Of a stretch of 64,000 nucleotides of DNA, positions 1 through 8,997 are shown piece by piece. The notes beneath the pieces are model-generated. The model had not been told where the DNA came from and did no database searches. It saw only the letters and a program-made list of their open reading frames with translations. Where the stretch lies: positions 372,001 to 436,000 of the forward strand of contig NZ_JOFZ01000003.1 in assembly GCF_000721265.1 (NCBI RefSeq). The letters run 5' to 3'. This DNA comes from Streptomyces sp. NRRL F-5126. GTDB taxonomy: Bacteria > Actinomycetota > Actinomycetes > Streptomycetales > Streptomycetaceae. Each line of letters begins with the position of its first letter. Position 1 is the stretch's first letter. The translations under genes were made by a program, and so were the position numbers.

Positions 1-1389
<1,389 letters not shown>

Positions 1390-1455
1390 GACAGTCTCCT
1401 TCTTGATGTGCGCGTACCTCCGCCATGCTGCCGCCACGAGTCGTCACCGATCCGC

Positions 1456-1489
1456 TGAGGTAAGACTTACTTAGGGTCGCCTCACCTGT
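1456..1489. promoter_or_regulatory. Two overlapping iron-box-like sites upstream of acnA
   Basis: TTAGGGTCGCCTCACCTGT (1471-1489) matches 14 of 19 positions of the DtxR/IdeR/DmdR-type iron box (TTAGGTTAGGCTNACCTAA). The overlapping 1456-1474, read on the minus strand, matches about 13 of 19. Overlapping pairs fit the way DtxR-family dimers often bind on opposite faces. The sites lie 67-100 bases before the acnA start codon. Linking iron supply to an iron-sulfur enzyme is plausible, but binding is inferred from the motif only. Confidence 0.5.
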
Positions 1490-1519
1490 AACGCCGGGCC
1501 GCGGTACGCCTTGCATAAG

Positions 1520-1537
1520 TATCTCGATGTCGAGATA
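1520..1537. promoter_or_regulatory. Perfect 18-bp palindrome TATCTCGATGTCGAGATA upstream of acnA
   Basis: Two 8-base arms (TATCTCGA / TCGAGATA) separated by TG. The outer half-sites TATCTC and GAGATA and their 6-base spacing are identical to those of the palindrome at 5380-5397 before the HTH-MurA gene. It lies about 130 bases upstream of the acnA start. No other gene starts nearby; the next one (LysR, minus strand) ends at 1686. The most economical reading is an operator for acnA, possibly for the same regulator that controls murA2. Confidence 0.6.
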
Positions 1538-1685
1538 ACTCTAGTACATGACCGCGCGATGGTCATGCGCGTGCGGCCCCGCACGCGACCGCGTCGGGCG
1601 GGGCCGCAGCCATCGATGGGTCGGGTTCCGCGGTAACCGGCTCGGCAAACCCACTTGCGGCGGCGGGGTTGGCGGCCGGTCGCGC

Positions 1686-2609
1686 TCACTCCGCCTGCGC
1701 GGGCGGCGCGTTCCGGCTGCTGATGGCCGCCGCCGCGCTCCGCAGGTGGCCGAGCACGGAGCCGACGGCCGTGCGTGCCGTGCGTTCGGGGCGGTGCAGC
1801 GCGTCGACGTGGCGCCGCGCGTGCACGCCGGTCAGCGGCCTGAGGACCACCCGCGGGTGGGGGCGGACGGTCCAGCGCGGCATCAGCGCGATACCGCCGC
1901 CGGCGGCCACCACCTCGGCCACCACCGCGAATTCGTTGATCCGGTGGGCGAGACGGAGGCGCCGGCCGGCCGCGGCGGAGAGGGCGTCGATGGTGGCCAT
2001 CAGGGGGAAGCCGTCATGGACGGTGATCCAGGGCTCCCCCGCCACGTCGCGGGGTGTCAGGCGCGCCCTGGCGGCCAGCGGGTGCCCGGCGGGCAGCGCG
2101 ACGTCGAGGGGTTCGTGCAGCAGCGGGGTGACGGACACGGTACGCGGCCACGGTGCGGCGTGGTCGAGCCGGTGGGCGAGGACGATGTCGTGGTCGCGGG
2201 TCAGCGGCGGGAAGCCGTTCTGCGCGACGTCCTCGTCGGCCAGTGCGAGCCGCGGGGAGCCCGGGGCCGCCAGCGCACGCACCAGGTGCGGCCAGAAGGT
2301 CGCGGCTGCGCTGTGGAAGGCGGCCAGCGTCACGAGGCCGTCCGCCTGCCCGACGAACTCCTCGACGCTGCGACGGGCCCGCGCCAGCGCGGTCTCGACC
2401 CCGATCGCGGCCGCGGCGAGGGCCTCTCCCGCCGGGGTGAGCACCAGCCGCCTGCCCTCCCGCTCGGTCAGCGGTACCGGCACCGAGCGCTGCAGCAGCC
2501 TCAGTTGCTGGGAAACGGCCGACGGCGTGACCCGCAGCGCCTCGGCGGCAGCGGTGACACTGCCCAGCTCGCCGAGCTCACGCAGGACCCGCAACTGCCT
2601 CTCGTCCAT
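1686..2609 (-). CDS. LysR-family transcriptional regulator
   Basis: A 307-residue LysR-type regulator, the usual length for the family. The N-terminal winged helix-turn-helix (residues about 1-60) contains GSVTAAAEALRVTPSAVSQQ followed by the LTPAGEAL hinge motif. The rest fits the periplasmic-binding-like effector domain. It is divergent from the EamA transporter gene at 2691, with 81 bases between the start codons. That arrangement typically means the LysR protein controls the transporter and itself. The shared gap contains the short palindrome CTCTAAAGAG. The effector cannot be told from sequence. Confidence 0.9.
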   Translation of the reverse strand: MDERQLRVLRELGELGSVTAAAEALRVTPSAVSQQLRLLQRSVPVPLTEREGRRLVLTPAGEALAAAAIGVETALARARRSVEEFVGQADGLVTLAAFHSAAATFWPHLVRALAAPGSPRLALADEDVAQNGFPPLTRDHDIVLAHRLDHAAPWPRTVSVTPLLHEPLDVALPAGHPLAARARLTPRDVAGEPWITVHDGFPLMATIDALSAAAGRRLRLAHRINEFAVVAEVVAAGGGIALMPRWTVRPHPRVVLRPLTGVHARRHVDALHRPERTARTAVGSVLGHLRSAAAAISSRNAPPAQAE

Positions 2610-2690
2610 CGCCTCACTGTAGCTTCTCTAAAGAGTTGGTTGAGTAAGTGATACTTGGCTTCATTGTGCTGGCCGGGCACGGTGGGACGC

Positions 2691-3632
2691 ATGCCCGACA
2701 CACGCCGCACCGATCCGGTGCTCATGCTGGTCGCTCTGGTCTGGGGCTCCAGTTATCTGACGGCGAAGACCGCCATGGTGGCGGCCCCGGTGATGACCGT
2801 GCTGTTCATGCGCTATCTGATCTCCGCGCTCGCGGGCGTCCCCCTCGTCTTCGCCGCCACACGCGGGCGGCGGGAGCGGTGGACGCGGCGGGAGGTCCGC
2901 GTGGGCGGCGTCCTGGGCCTGACGCAGGCTGCCGTACTGGTGCTCGAGATGTACGGCGTGGCGCACACCAGCGCGGCGAACGCGGGGCTGCTCATCAGCC
3001 TGACCCTGGTGATCACGCCGCTGCTCGACCGCTCGGGCGGCCGTGGCAGGGTGCCGCCCCGCTTCTTCCTGGCGGCCGGCGTGTGCGTCGTGGCGGTGGG
3101 GCTGCTCACCTCGGCGGGCGGCCTGCACGCTCCCGGGAGGGGCGACGCGCTGATGCTGGCCGCCGCCGTGGTCAGGGCGGGCCACGTGGCGCTCGTCGGC
3201 CGGCTCACCGCGGACCGCTCCGTGCGGCCGCTGCAACTGACCTCCGTACAGACCGCCGTCGGAACGCTGATATGCCTGGTACCGGCCGCCGAGGGGCTGC
3301 CGGCTCTCGCGCACGCGTCCGCCGGCACCTGGGGCGAACTGGCCTATCTCGCCCTGGGCTGCAGCGTCTTCGCGTTCCTCGCCCAGACCTGGGCCGTCCA
3401 GCGCACCTCGGCGAGCAGGGCCAGCCTCCTGCTGGGCACCGAGCCCGTGTGGGCCGCGGCCACCGGCGTCGTTCTGGGCGGCGAGCGCCTGACCGCCGTC
3501 GCCGGCGCCGGCGCGCTGCTCATGGTCGCCGGGACGTACTGGGGGCAGGCCATCGAGCGCGGGCACCGCGCCGCCGTGCACGAGACGAAGGAGAACGGTG
3601 CGCGCACGGCCACGACGCCCGCCGGGGGCTGA
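2691..3632 (+). CDS. EamA/DMT-superfamily transporter
   Basis: A 313-residue inner-membrane protein of the drug/metabolite transporter superfamily with about ten hydrophobic segments in two EamA repeats. The first begins LMLVALVWGSSYLTAKTAM and the second LAYLALGCSVFAFLAQTWAV; GTEPVWAA near the C-terminus is a common EamA motif. Members usually export metabolites or amino acids. The ATG at 2691 is preferred over an in-frame TTG at 2655 because the first hydrophobic segment begins soon after it and a GGTGGG precedes it. It pairs with the divergent LysR gene, its likely regulator. The substrate is unknown. Confidence 0.88.
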   Translation: MPDTRRTDPVLMLVALVWGSSYLTAKTAMVAAPVMTVLFMRYLISALAGVPLVFAATRGRRERWTRREVRVGGVLGLTQAAVLVLEMYGVAHTSAANAGLLISLTLVITPLLDRSGGRGRVPPRFFLAAGVCVVAVGLLTSAGGLHAPGRGDALMLAAAVVRAGHVALVGRLTADRSVRPLQLTSVQTAVGTLICLVPAAEGLPALAHASAGTWGELAYLALGCSVFAFLAQTWAVQRTSASRASLLLGTEPVWAAATGVVLGGERLTAVAGAGALLMVAGTYWGQAIERGHRAAVHETKENGARTATTPAGG

Positions 3633-3660
3633 CCCACCGGGCCCACGTGGTCACGGCACT

Positions 3661-3695
3661 GTGCCCCGTACGCCCTGCTCGGGCATACGGGGCAC
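3661..3695. terminator. Strong hairpin between converging genes
   Basis: GTGCCCCGTA (3661-3670) pairs perfectly with TACGGGGCAC (3686-3695), and an inner GCCC/GGGC stem closes around TGCTC. It lies between the convergent EamA (+) and chitinase (-) genes and can serve both. There is no clear T-tract, as is common in Streptomyces. Confidence 0.8.
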
Positions 3696-3737
3696 GGTGC
3701 CGGTCAGCGAGCGGCCGGGGGATGCGGGTGACGCGGG

Positions 3738-5015
3738 TCAGCAGGCGCCCTCGTCCTGCCAGACGCCCCATTCGCCGGTGCTACCGGGCTTCTCGTTCTG
3801 CGTCCACCACTTGGCCTTCCAGTTGTGGCCGTCGTACGAGACCTCGTCGCCGCCCGTGTAGACGGCGGTGGCGCTCCACGCGGCGGCGGAGCAGGTGCCG
3901 GGGTCACCGGGGTCCGTCGGCGGGTCGGTGGGCGGGTCGCTGGGGGGCGTGGCGCCCGCGAACTCCACCGAGTACTTGGCGAAGTCCCAGGAGGCCTGTG
4001 GCACGCTGCTGCACGTGCCCGACGTCCTGCCGTTGTTGTCGGGCGGCGAGCACTGCCGGTCGCGGTTGAGCGACCAGAAGGTGAAGCGGTCCATGCCGTG
4101 GCTGGTCGCGTAGTCGAGGACCGTCTGGAAGTCCGCCTGGTAGAACATCTCGCCGCTGTCGCTGCGGCCGTTCATGCCGGAGAACCCCTCGTGCGCGTAC
4201 GCCGTCGCCTCGCTCCACCCGAAGGTGGTCTGCAGCAGCTTGTTGAAGGCGGTGAGCGCGGCGGTCTGGGACGCGGCTCCGCTGAAGCCGCCGTCGAAGG
4301 GCATGATGGAGAAGTTGTTGGGCGTGAAGCCCTGCGACTTCGCCTCGTTCAGCATCTGCTGGCCGAACCACCCGGTGCCGGCCGCGGTGCCGGCCGTCGT
4401 GACGGAGACGTAGAGGCCGGGGTTGTTCTGCTGCAGGATCTTGGCCGCGCCGATCTCGTGGGCGACGGCTGCGCTGTTCTCGTACTCCGGCTCTTCCAGG
4501 TCGAAGTCGATGGCGTGCAGCTGGTACTTGGTGATGACCTGCTGGTACGCGGCCGCCGTGGAAGCGGCGTCGGAGCACGCCTGGCCGAGCTTGGTGCCCC
4601 CGTAGCCGCCGATGGAGACGGAGACGTCACCGCCCTTGGCGCGGATGGCGCTGATGGTGGAGGCGACGGACGTGTCGCTCGACACGGGCGCGGTTCCGCC
4701 CCAGGTCGGCGAGCAGCCACCGCCGTTGGGGGCGAGGATGAACGCCAGCTGGAACGCCTTGAGGCCGGTCGCGTCCATTATTTGGGTCGCGCTCGGCGGA
4801 TCGTTGTCCAACGGCATCAGGTAGGGCGCGGCGGCGTACCAGCGGTCGCTGAGCGCGGTGGAGGCGTTCGCACCGGTGGCGGCTTGCTTCGCCGCGTGCG
4901 AAGTGGCGTGAGAGGTGGCGGCCGAGCCGAAGGCGGCCGGCGACGCCATGGCGATTCCCGCGGTGGCGAGCGCGGCCGCGGCCGCGCCGCCGAGGAGTGC
5001 ACGAAGACGCTTCAT
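3738..5015 (-). CDS. Secreted GH18 chitinase with C-terminal chitin-binding module
   Basis: Hydrolyses chitin outside the cell. The 425-residue protein begins with a secretion signal (MKRLRALLGG, hydrophobic run, Ala-rich cleavage region). A GH18 domain follows (about residues 55-345), with the conserved SIGGYGG strand and the DFDLE form of the DxxDxDxE motif, whose Glu is the catalytic acid. A Pro/Asp/Thr linker (SDPPTDPPTDPGDPG) leads to a carbohydrate-binding module of the CBM5/12 type (last 55 residues) with the AKWWTQ signature. A near-perfect DasR-type operator lies 80 bases upstream, so it is probably induced when GlcNAc-phosphates release DasR. It stands between acnA and murA2, which I believe are neighbours in S. 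coelicolor. Confidence 0.93.
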   Translation of the reverse strand: MKRLRALLGGAAAAALATAGIAMASPAAFGSAATSHATSHAAKQAATGANASTALSDRWYAAAPYLMPLDNDPPSATQIMDATGLKAFQLAFILAPNGGGCSPTWGGTAPVSSDTSVASTISAIRAKGGDVSVSIGGYGGTKLGQACSDAASTAAAYQQVITKYQLHAIDFDLEEPEYENSAAVAHEIGAAKILQQNNPGLYVSVTTAGTAAGTGWFGQQMLNEAKSQGFTPNNFSIMPFDGGFSGAASQTAALTAFNKLLQTTFGWSEATAYAHEGFSGMNGRSDSGEMFYQADFQTVLDYATSHGMDRFTFWSLNRDRQCSPPDNNGRTSGTCSSVPQASWDFAKYSVEFAGATPPSDPPTDPPTDPGDPGTCSAAAWSATAVYTGGDEVSYDGHNWKAKWWTQNEKPGSTGEWGVWQDEGAC

Positions 5016-5093
5016 GTGCGGATCTCCCGGAGATATGGAGGGGAGCCTTCAGGTGCGAACAGAATCGGGCACGGTCGCGAGCACGTCAATAGA

Positions 5094-5107
5094 TTGGACT
5101 AGACCAA
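5094..5107. promoter_or_regulatory. DasR-responsive element (dre-like) upstream of chitinase
   Basis: TTGGACTAGACCAA (TTGGTCTAGTCCAA on the gene strand) is a near-perfect palindrome matching the dre core TGGTCTAGACCA. It lies 79-92 bases upstream of the chitinase start. DasR, the GntR-family GlcNAc regulator, controls chitinases in Streptomyces through such sites. Confidence 0.75.
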
Positions 5108-5379
5108 GCACATCGGCCGTCGATTCGCCGCAGCCGCCGGGCAAGCAGCCCCGGGCGCGGGCGCGTTCCGGGGCGATGGCCGCAGAGAACCGCCACACGC
5201 GGCCACGCGGAGTTCCGGGACGCGCGAGCCGCAGCGCGCCCCGCTTGCGTCACGACACGCGCGGGTCCATGATCAGTGCCCAAGACCACCCGGAGGTTCA
5301 AGTTCCGTATGCCGGGAGCCCGCTGGGGCCAAGCGGCCACAGCACAGTTCACTCGAACGGAGCACCCCGGCTCGGCGGC
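5108..5379. other. Intergenic stretch, no gene recognised
   Basis: This stretch lies between the divergent chitinase and murA2 genes. No ORF with convincing codon use or a ribosome site was found. It presumably holds both promoters, but no clear -35/-10 pair could be assigned. Confidence 0.5.
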
Positions 5380-5397
5380 TATCTCACATTTGAGATA
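5380..5397. promoter_or_regulatory. Palindrome TATCTCACATTTGAGATA just upstream of murA2
   Basis: Inverted repeat TATCTCA-CATT-TGAGATA ending 10 bases before the murA2 start codon, a position suited to autorepression. Half-sites (TATCTC/GAGATA) and 6-base spacing equal those of 1520-1537 upstream of acnA. The adjacent gene encodes a Cro/C1-type HTH, which makes that protein the first candidate for the binding factor. Confidence 0.65.
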
Positions 5398-5407
5398 AGT
5401 TACCGCT

Positions 5408-6937
5408 ATGGCAGATGACTACCTCGTACGCATCGGCAAGCTCATCCGTGACGCCCGCCAGCACCGTGGCTGGACGCAGACGCAGCTCGCCGACGCACTC
5501 GCGACCAGCCAGAGCGCCGTGAACCGGATCGAACGCGGCAATCAGAACATCAGCCTTGAGATGATCGCCCGCATCGGGGAGGCTCTCGACAGCGAGATCG
5601 TCTCCCTCGGTTACGCCGGCCCCATGCACCTGCGCGTGGTCGGCGGCCGCAGGCTCTCGGGCTCCATCGACGTCAAGACGTCAAAGAACGCGTGCGTCGC
5701 GCTGCTCTGCGGCTCGCTGCTCAACAAGGGACGTACCGTCCTGCGGCGCGTCGCCCGCATCGAGGAGGTCTACCGCCTCCTCGAGGTGCTCAACTCCATC
5801 GGCGTACGCACCCGGTGGATCAACGACGGCGTCGACCTGGAGATCGTGCCGCCCGCCGACCTCGACATGGAGGCCATCGACGCCGACGCGGCCCGCCGCA
5901 CCCGCTCCATCATCATGTTCATGGGGCCGCTGCTGCACCGCATGGACTCCTTCCGGCTGCCGTACGCCGGCGGCTGCGACCTCGGTACGCGCACGATCGA
6001 GCCGCACATGATCGCGCTGCGCCGCTTCGGCCTCGACATCGCGGCCACCGAGGGCCTCTACCACGCCCAGGTCGACCGCTCCGTCGCGCCCGACCGCCCG
6101 ATCGTGCTGACCGAGCGCGGCGACACCGTCACCGAGAACGCCCTGCTCGCGGCGGCGCGCCACGACGGCACCACCGTGATCCGCAACGCCTCGTCGAACT
6201 ACATGGTCCAGGACCTGTGCTTCTTCCTCGAGGCGCTCGGCGTGCGGGTCGAGGGCATCGGCACCACCACGCTCACCGTGCACGGCGTGCCCTCGATCGA
6301 CACGGACGTCGACTACTCGCCGTCGGAGGACCCGGTCGAGGCGATGAGCCTGATCGCCGCCGCGGTCGTCACCGAATCGCAGCTGACGATCCGCCGGGTG
6401 CCCATCGAGTTCCTGGAGATCGAGCTCGCGGTGCTGGAGGAGATGGGGCTCGACCACGACCTGACGCCCGAGTACCCGGCCGACAACGGCCGCACGAGGC
6501 TCGTCGACCTGACGGTGCGTCCGTCGAAGCTGGAAGCGCCGATCGACAAGATCCACCCCATGCCGTTCCCCGGCCTGAACATCGACAACGTCCCGTTCTT
6601 CGCGGCAATCGCCGCCATGGCTCAGGGCCAGACCCTGATCCACGACTGGGTGTACGACAACCGGGCGATCTACCTCACCGACCTGGGCAGGCTCGGCGGG
6701 CGCCTCCAGCTCCTCGATCCGCACCGCGTCCTGGTCGAGGGCCCGACCCGCTGGCGCGCCGCCGAGATGATGTGCCCGCCGGCGCTGCGGCCCGCGGTGG
6801 TCGTCCTGCTGGCGATGATGGCGGCCGAGGGCACGTCCGTCCTGCGCAACGTGTACGTCATCAACCGCGGCTACGAGGACCTGGCCGAGCGCCTGAACTC
6901 GGTGGGCGCGCAGATCGAGATCTTCCGCGACATCTGA
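5408..6937 (+). CDS. murA2: UDP-GlcNAc 1-carboxyvinyltransferase (MurA) with N-terminal Cro/C1 HTH
   Basis: MurA transfers enolpyruvate from PEP to UDP-GlcNAc, the first committed step of peptidoglycan synthesis. This 509-residue protein carries a Cro/C1-type helix-turn-helix (residues about 8-62; WTQTQLADALATSQSAVNRI) fused to a complete EPT-fold domain (about 70-509). The catalytic-loop cysteine is retained as Cys190 in GGCDLGTR, and SKNACVALLCGSLL corresponds to the conserved N-terminal substrate region. It resembles S. coelicolor SCO5998, next to aconitase SCO5999. Ordinary MurA is about 420-450 residues and lacks a DNA-binding domain, so this is a second, specialised MurA that may also act as a regulator. 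The palindrome immediately upstream suggests autoregulation. The ATG at 5408 fits the HTH start. Confidence 0.92.
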   Translation: MADDYLVRIGKLIRDARQHRGWTQTQLADALATSQSAVNRIERGNQNISLEMIARIGEALDSEIVSLGYAGPMHLRVVGGRRLSGSIDVKTSKNACVALLCGSLLNKGRTVLRRVARIEEVYRLLEVLNSIGVRTRWINDGVDLEIVPPADLDMEAIDADAARRTRSIIMFMGPLLHRMDSFRLPYAGGCDLGTRTIEPHMIALRRFGLDIAATEGLYHAQVDRSVAPDRPIVLTERGDTVTENALLAAARHDGTTVIRNASSNYMVQDLCFFLEALGVRVEGIGTTTLTVHGVPSIDTDVDYSPSEDPVEAMSLIAAAVVTESQLTIRRVPIEFLEIELAVLEEMGLDHDLTPEYPADNGRTRLVDLTVRPSKLEAPIDKIHPMPFPGLNIDNVPFFAAIAAMAQGQTLIHDWVYDNRAIYLTDLGRLGGRLQLLDPHRVLVEGPTRWRAAEMMCPPALRPAVVVLLAMMAAEGTSVLRNVYVINRGYEDLAERLNSVGAQIEIFRDI

Positions 6938-6955
6938 TACGACGATGCCGCCGCA

Positions 6956-6991
6956 CCCTGCCTGACCTGCTATTCAGCGGGTCAGGCAGGG
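6956..6991. terminator. Hairpin terminator after murA2
   Basis: CCCTGCCTGACC (6956-6967) is perfectly complementary to GGTCAGGCAGGG (6980-6991) around a 12-base loop, starting 18 bases after the murA2 stop codon. Confidence 0.85.
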
Positions 6992-7085
6992 GCTCGGCGG
7001 CGTCTCTGCGCAGCACCCGGGGCATAGCCTTCGCGCACTCGGTTCCAGACCTACGGCTGGCGTTCACCCACGCATGTACCCAGCG

Positions 7086-7105
7086 AATGTAACGCTTGCT
7101 ACATT
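7086..7105. promoter_or_regulatory. Operator-like palindrome before the chrB-like gene
   Basis: AATGTA (7086-7091) and TACATT (7100-7105) form an inverted repeat with an 8-base spacer, ending 7 bases before the GTG start at 7113. That leaves no room for a ribosome site, so the mRNA may be leaderless and the site may overlap the promoter. ChrB-type proteins can be transcriptional regulators, which makes this a candidate autoregulatory site. Confidence 0.45.
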
Positions 7106-7112
7106 TTCTAGT

Positions 7113-7679
7113 GTGGCGAACATAGAACCGGCGAGTGCGTGGCTCGTGCTCGTGATCAAACTGCCCGCCGAGCCGTCCAGGCACCGGGTGGCTGTCTGGC
7201 GTGAGCTGCGTCGTATCGGCGCGCTCTCGCTCGGTCAGGGCGTGTGGGCCGTACCGGACGTACCGGTCTTCGCCGAAGGCGTGGCTCGGGCGCTGGAGCT
7301 GGCGAACGCAGCGGCGGGCCAGGCGGTCACGCTGAACGCCACAGGGCGCAGCGCGCAGGACGCCGCCCGCTTCAAGGCGCTGTTCACCGCCGCCCGGTCT
7401 GCGGACTGGACGGAGTTCCTGTCCGACTGCGGCAAGTTCGAGGCGGAGATCGCCAAGGAGATCCGCATCGCGAAGTTCACGCTGGCCGAGCTGGAGGAAG
7501 AGGAGCAGTCGCTGGAACGGCTGCGGCGCTGGCACCGCGACCTGACGGCCCGCGATGTGTTCGGCGCCCCGGAGGCGCCCGAGGCCGGCCGGCGGCTCAA
7601 GGAATGCGCCGCGGCCTGTGAGGACTATGCGGAAAGGGTCTTCGCGGCCTTGCATCAGGCCCCGGAAGGCGAGCAGTGA
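7113..7679 (+). CDS. ChrB N-terminal-domain protein (chromate-resistance regulator family)
   Basis: This 188-residue protein matches the N-terminal domain of ChrB, known in chromate-resistance operons as a chromate-sensing regulator. Typical stretches are WLVLVIKLPAEPSRHRVAVW, GALSLGQGVWAVPD and the Glu-rich helix LAELEEEEQSLERLRRWH. It lacks the C-terminal domain of full-length ChrB. The GTG at 7113 is chosen because family similarity starts there; the longer in-frame extension would cross the palindrome at 7086-7105. Its stop overlaps the start of an MFS gene by four bases (GTGA), so the two are translationally coupled and probably form a sensor/exporter pair. The true inducer is not shown by the sequence. 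Confidence 0.82.
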   Translation: MANIEPASAWLVLVIKLPAEPSRHRVAVWRELRRIGALSLGQGVWAVPDVPVFAEGVARALELANAAAGQAVTLNATGRSAQDAARFKALFTAARSADWTEFLSDCGKFEAEIAKEIRIAKFTLAELEEEEQSLERLRRWHRDLTARDVFGAPEAPEAGRRLKECAAACEDYAERVFAALHQAPEGEQ

Positions 7680-8854
7680 GCACGGCCGCCAACTCCCCAG
7701 CGGCTCCGGCCCGGCAGATGTGGCCGCTGTACGCGGCAGGGTTCACGACCGCGTTCGGCGCGCACGGGATCGCTGCCAGCCTCGGCGCGCACGCCGAGGG
7801 CGCGGTCACCTCGCTGCTGGTGCTCGGCGGCCTGCTCGCCCTGTACGACGGTGCCGAGGTGCTGCTCAAGCCGGTCTTCGGCGCGCTGGCCGACCGGATC
7901 GGCGCACGCCCGGTCCTGCTCGGCGGCCTGGTCGCCTTCGCTGCCGCGTCCGCCGTGTACGCCGCCGCTGACAGCCCCGGATGGCTGTGGGCCGCTCGCC
8001 TCGGCCAGGGCGCCGCGGCCTCCGCCTTCTCCCCCTCGGCGTCCGCGCTCGTGGCTCGTCTCAACCCGGCGGCCAAACGCGGCCGGGCATTCGGCAGTTA
8101 CGGCTTCTACAAGTCGATCGGCTACACCCTCGGGCCGCTGCTCGGCGGCGTGCTGGTATGGGCCGGCGGGCTGCGGCTGCTGTTCGCGGTCCTGGCCGCG
8201 CTCGGTGCGGCGGTCGCCGGGTGGGCCGCGCTCGCGGTACCCGACGTGCCCCCGCTCCCCAAGGTCCGGCAGACGGTACTGGATCTGGCCCGCCGCCTGG
8301 CCGACCCGGCCTTCCTCGTCCCGACGTCGGCGCTGGCGGCGGCGACCGCCGCCCTGGCGGTCGGGGTGGGTTTCCTGCCGGTCTCGGGCCGGGTGGCCGG
8401 GCTGGGCACGGTGGCCACGGGAGCAGCCGTATCGCTGCTTGCCGCCTGCGCGGCGGTGGTCCAGCCGCGGGCGGGGCGGGCATTGGACGACGGACGCCTG
8501 ACGACCCGGTCCGGGATCACGGCGGGACTGCTGATCGCTGCGGGCGGGCTGGGCTGCGCGATGCTGCCGGGCCTGACCGGCATCCTTGCCGGCGCCGCCC
8601 TGATCGGCGTGGGAACCGGTCTGATCACCCCGCTCGGTTTCGCGGCGCTGGCCGCGAGCACCCCCACCGAGCGACTCGGGCAGACCATGGGCGCCGCCGA
8701 ACTCGGCCGTGAACTGGGCGACGCGGGCGGCCCGTTGCTCGTCGCTGTGGTCGCCTCCCTCACCACCCTCACCCACGGCTACGCCGTTCTCGGCGTCGTA
8801 CTCGCGCTGGGCCCCGCACTGACGGTCGTACGGCGACACCTGGCCCGAGGATGA
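7676..8854 (+). CDS. MFS exporter coupled to the ChrB-like protein
   Basis: A 392-residue major facilitator superfamily protein with about 12 membrane segments. The MFS motif A region is GALADRIGARPVLLGG, between TM2 and TM3; a second landmark is GQGAAASAFSPSASALVAR. It overlaps the upstream ChrB-like gene by four bases and would be co-expressed with it. This replaces the usual CHR-family chromate transporter ChrA, so the pair may export a different compound, for example an oxyanion or a drug. A small hairpin follows the stop codon. Confidence 0.88.
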   Translation: MSTAANSPAAPARQMWPLYAAGFTTAFGAHGIAASLGAHAEGAVTSLLVLGGLLALYDGAEVLLKPVFGALADRIGARPVLLGGLVAFAAASAVYAAADSPGWLWAARLGQGAAASAFSPSASALVARLNPAAKRGRAFGSYGFYKSIGYTLGPLLGGVLVWAGGLRLLFAVLAALGAAVAGWAALAVPDVPPLPKVRQTVLDLARRLADPAFLVPTSALAAATAALAVGVGFLPVSGRVAGLGTVATGAAVSLLAACAAVVQPRAGRALDDGRLTTRSGITAGLLIAAGGLGCAMLPGLTGILAGAALIGVGTGLITPLGFAALAASTPTERLGQTMGAAELGRELGDAGGPLLVAVVASLTTLTHGYAVLGVVLALGPALTVVRRHLARG

Positions 8855-8857
8855 ACG

Positions 8858-8874
8858 CCCGGCCGTGCGCCGGG
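8858..8874. terminator. Short GC hairpin after the MFS gene
   Basis: CCCGGC (8858-8863) pairs with GCCGGG (8869-8874) around a 5-base loop, immediately after the MFS stop codon. The stem is only 6 bp. Confidence 0.45.
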
Positions 8875-8997
8875 TGAAGCGGATTTGATACCGCAGGGCA
8901 TTGTGCCGGGCAAGCCGAAGACCCCCTGCTCGTGCCGGACTGTGGGCCTGGCGTGAGCTGGTGTCCGGCTCCGGCAGCGATGGCGGGCACCGGGCCG

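Noticed and set aside
3661..3695. Riboswitch or regulatory RNA
   Set aside because: The simple extended hairpin between convergent stop codons fits a bidirectional terminator, with no downstream gene to control.
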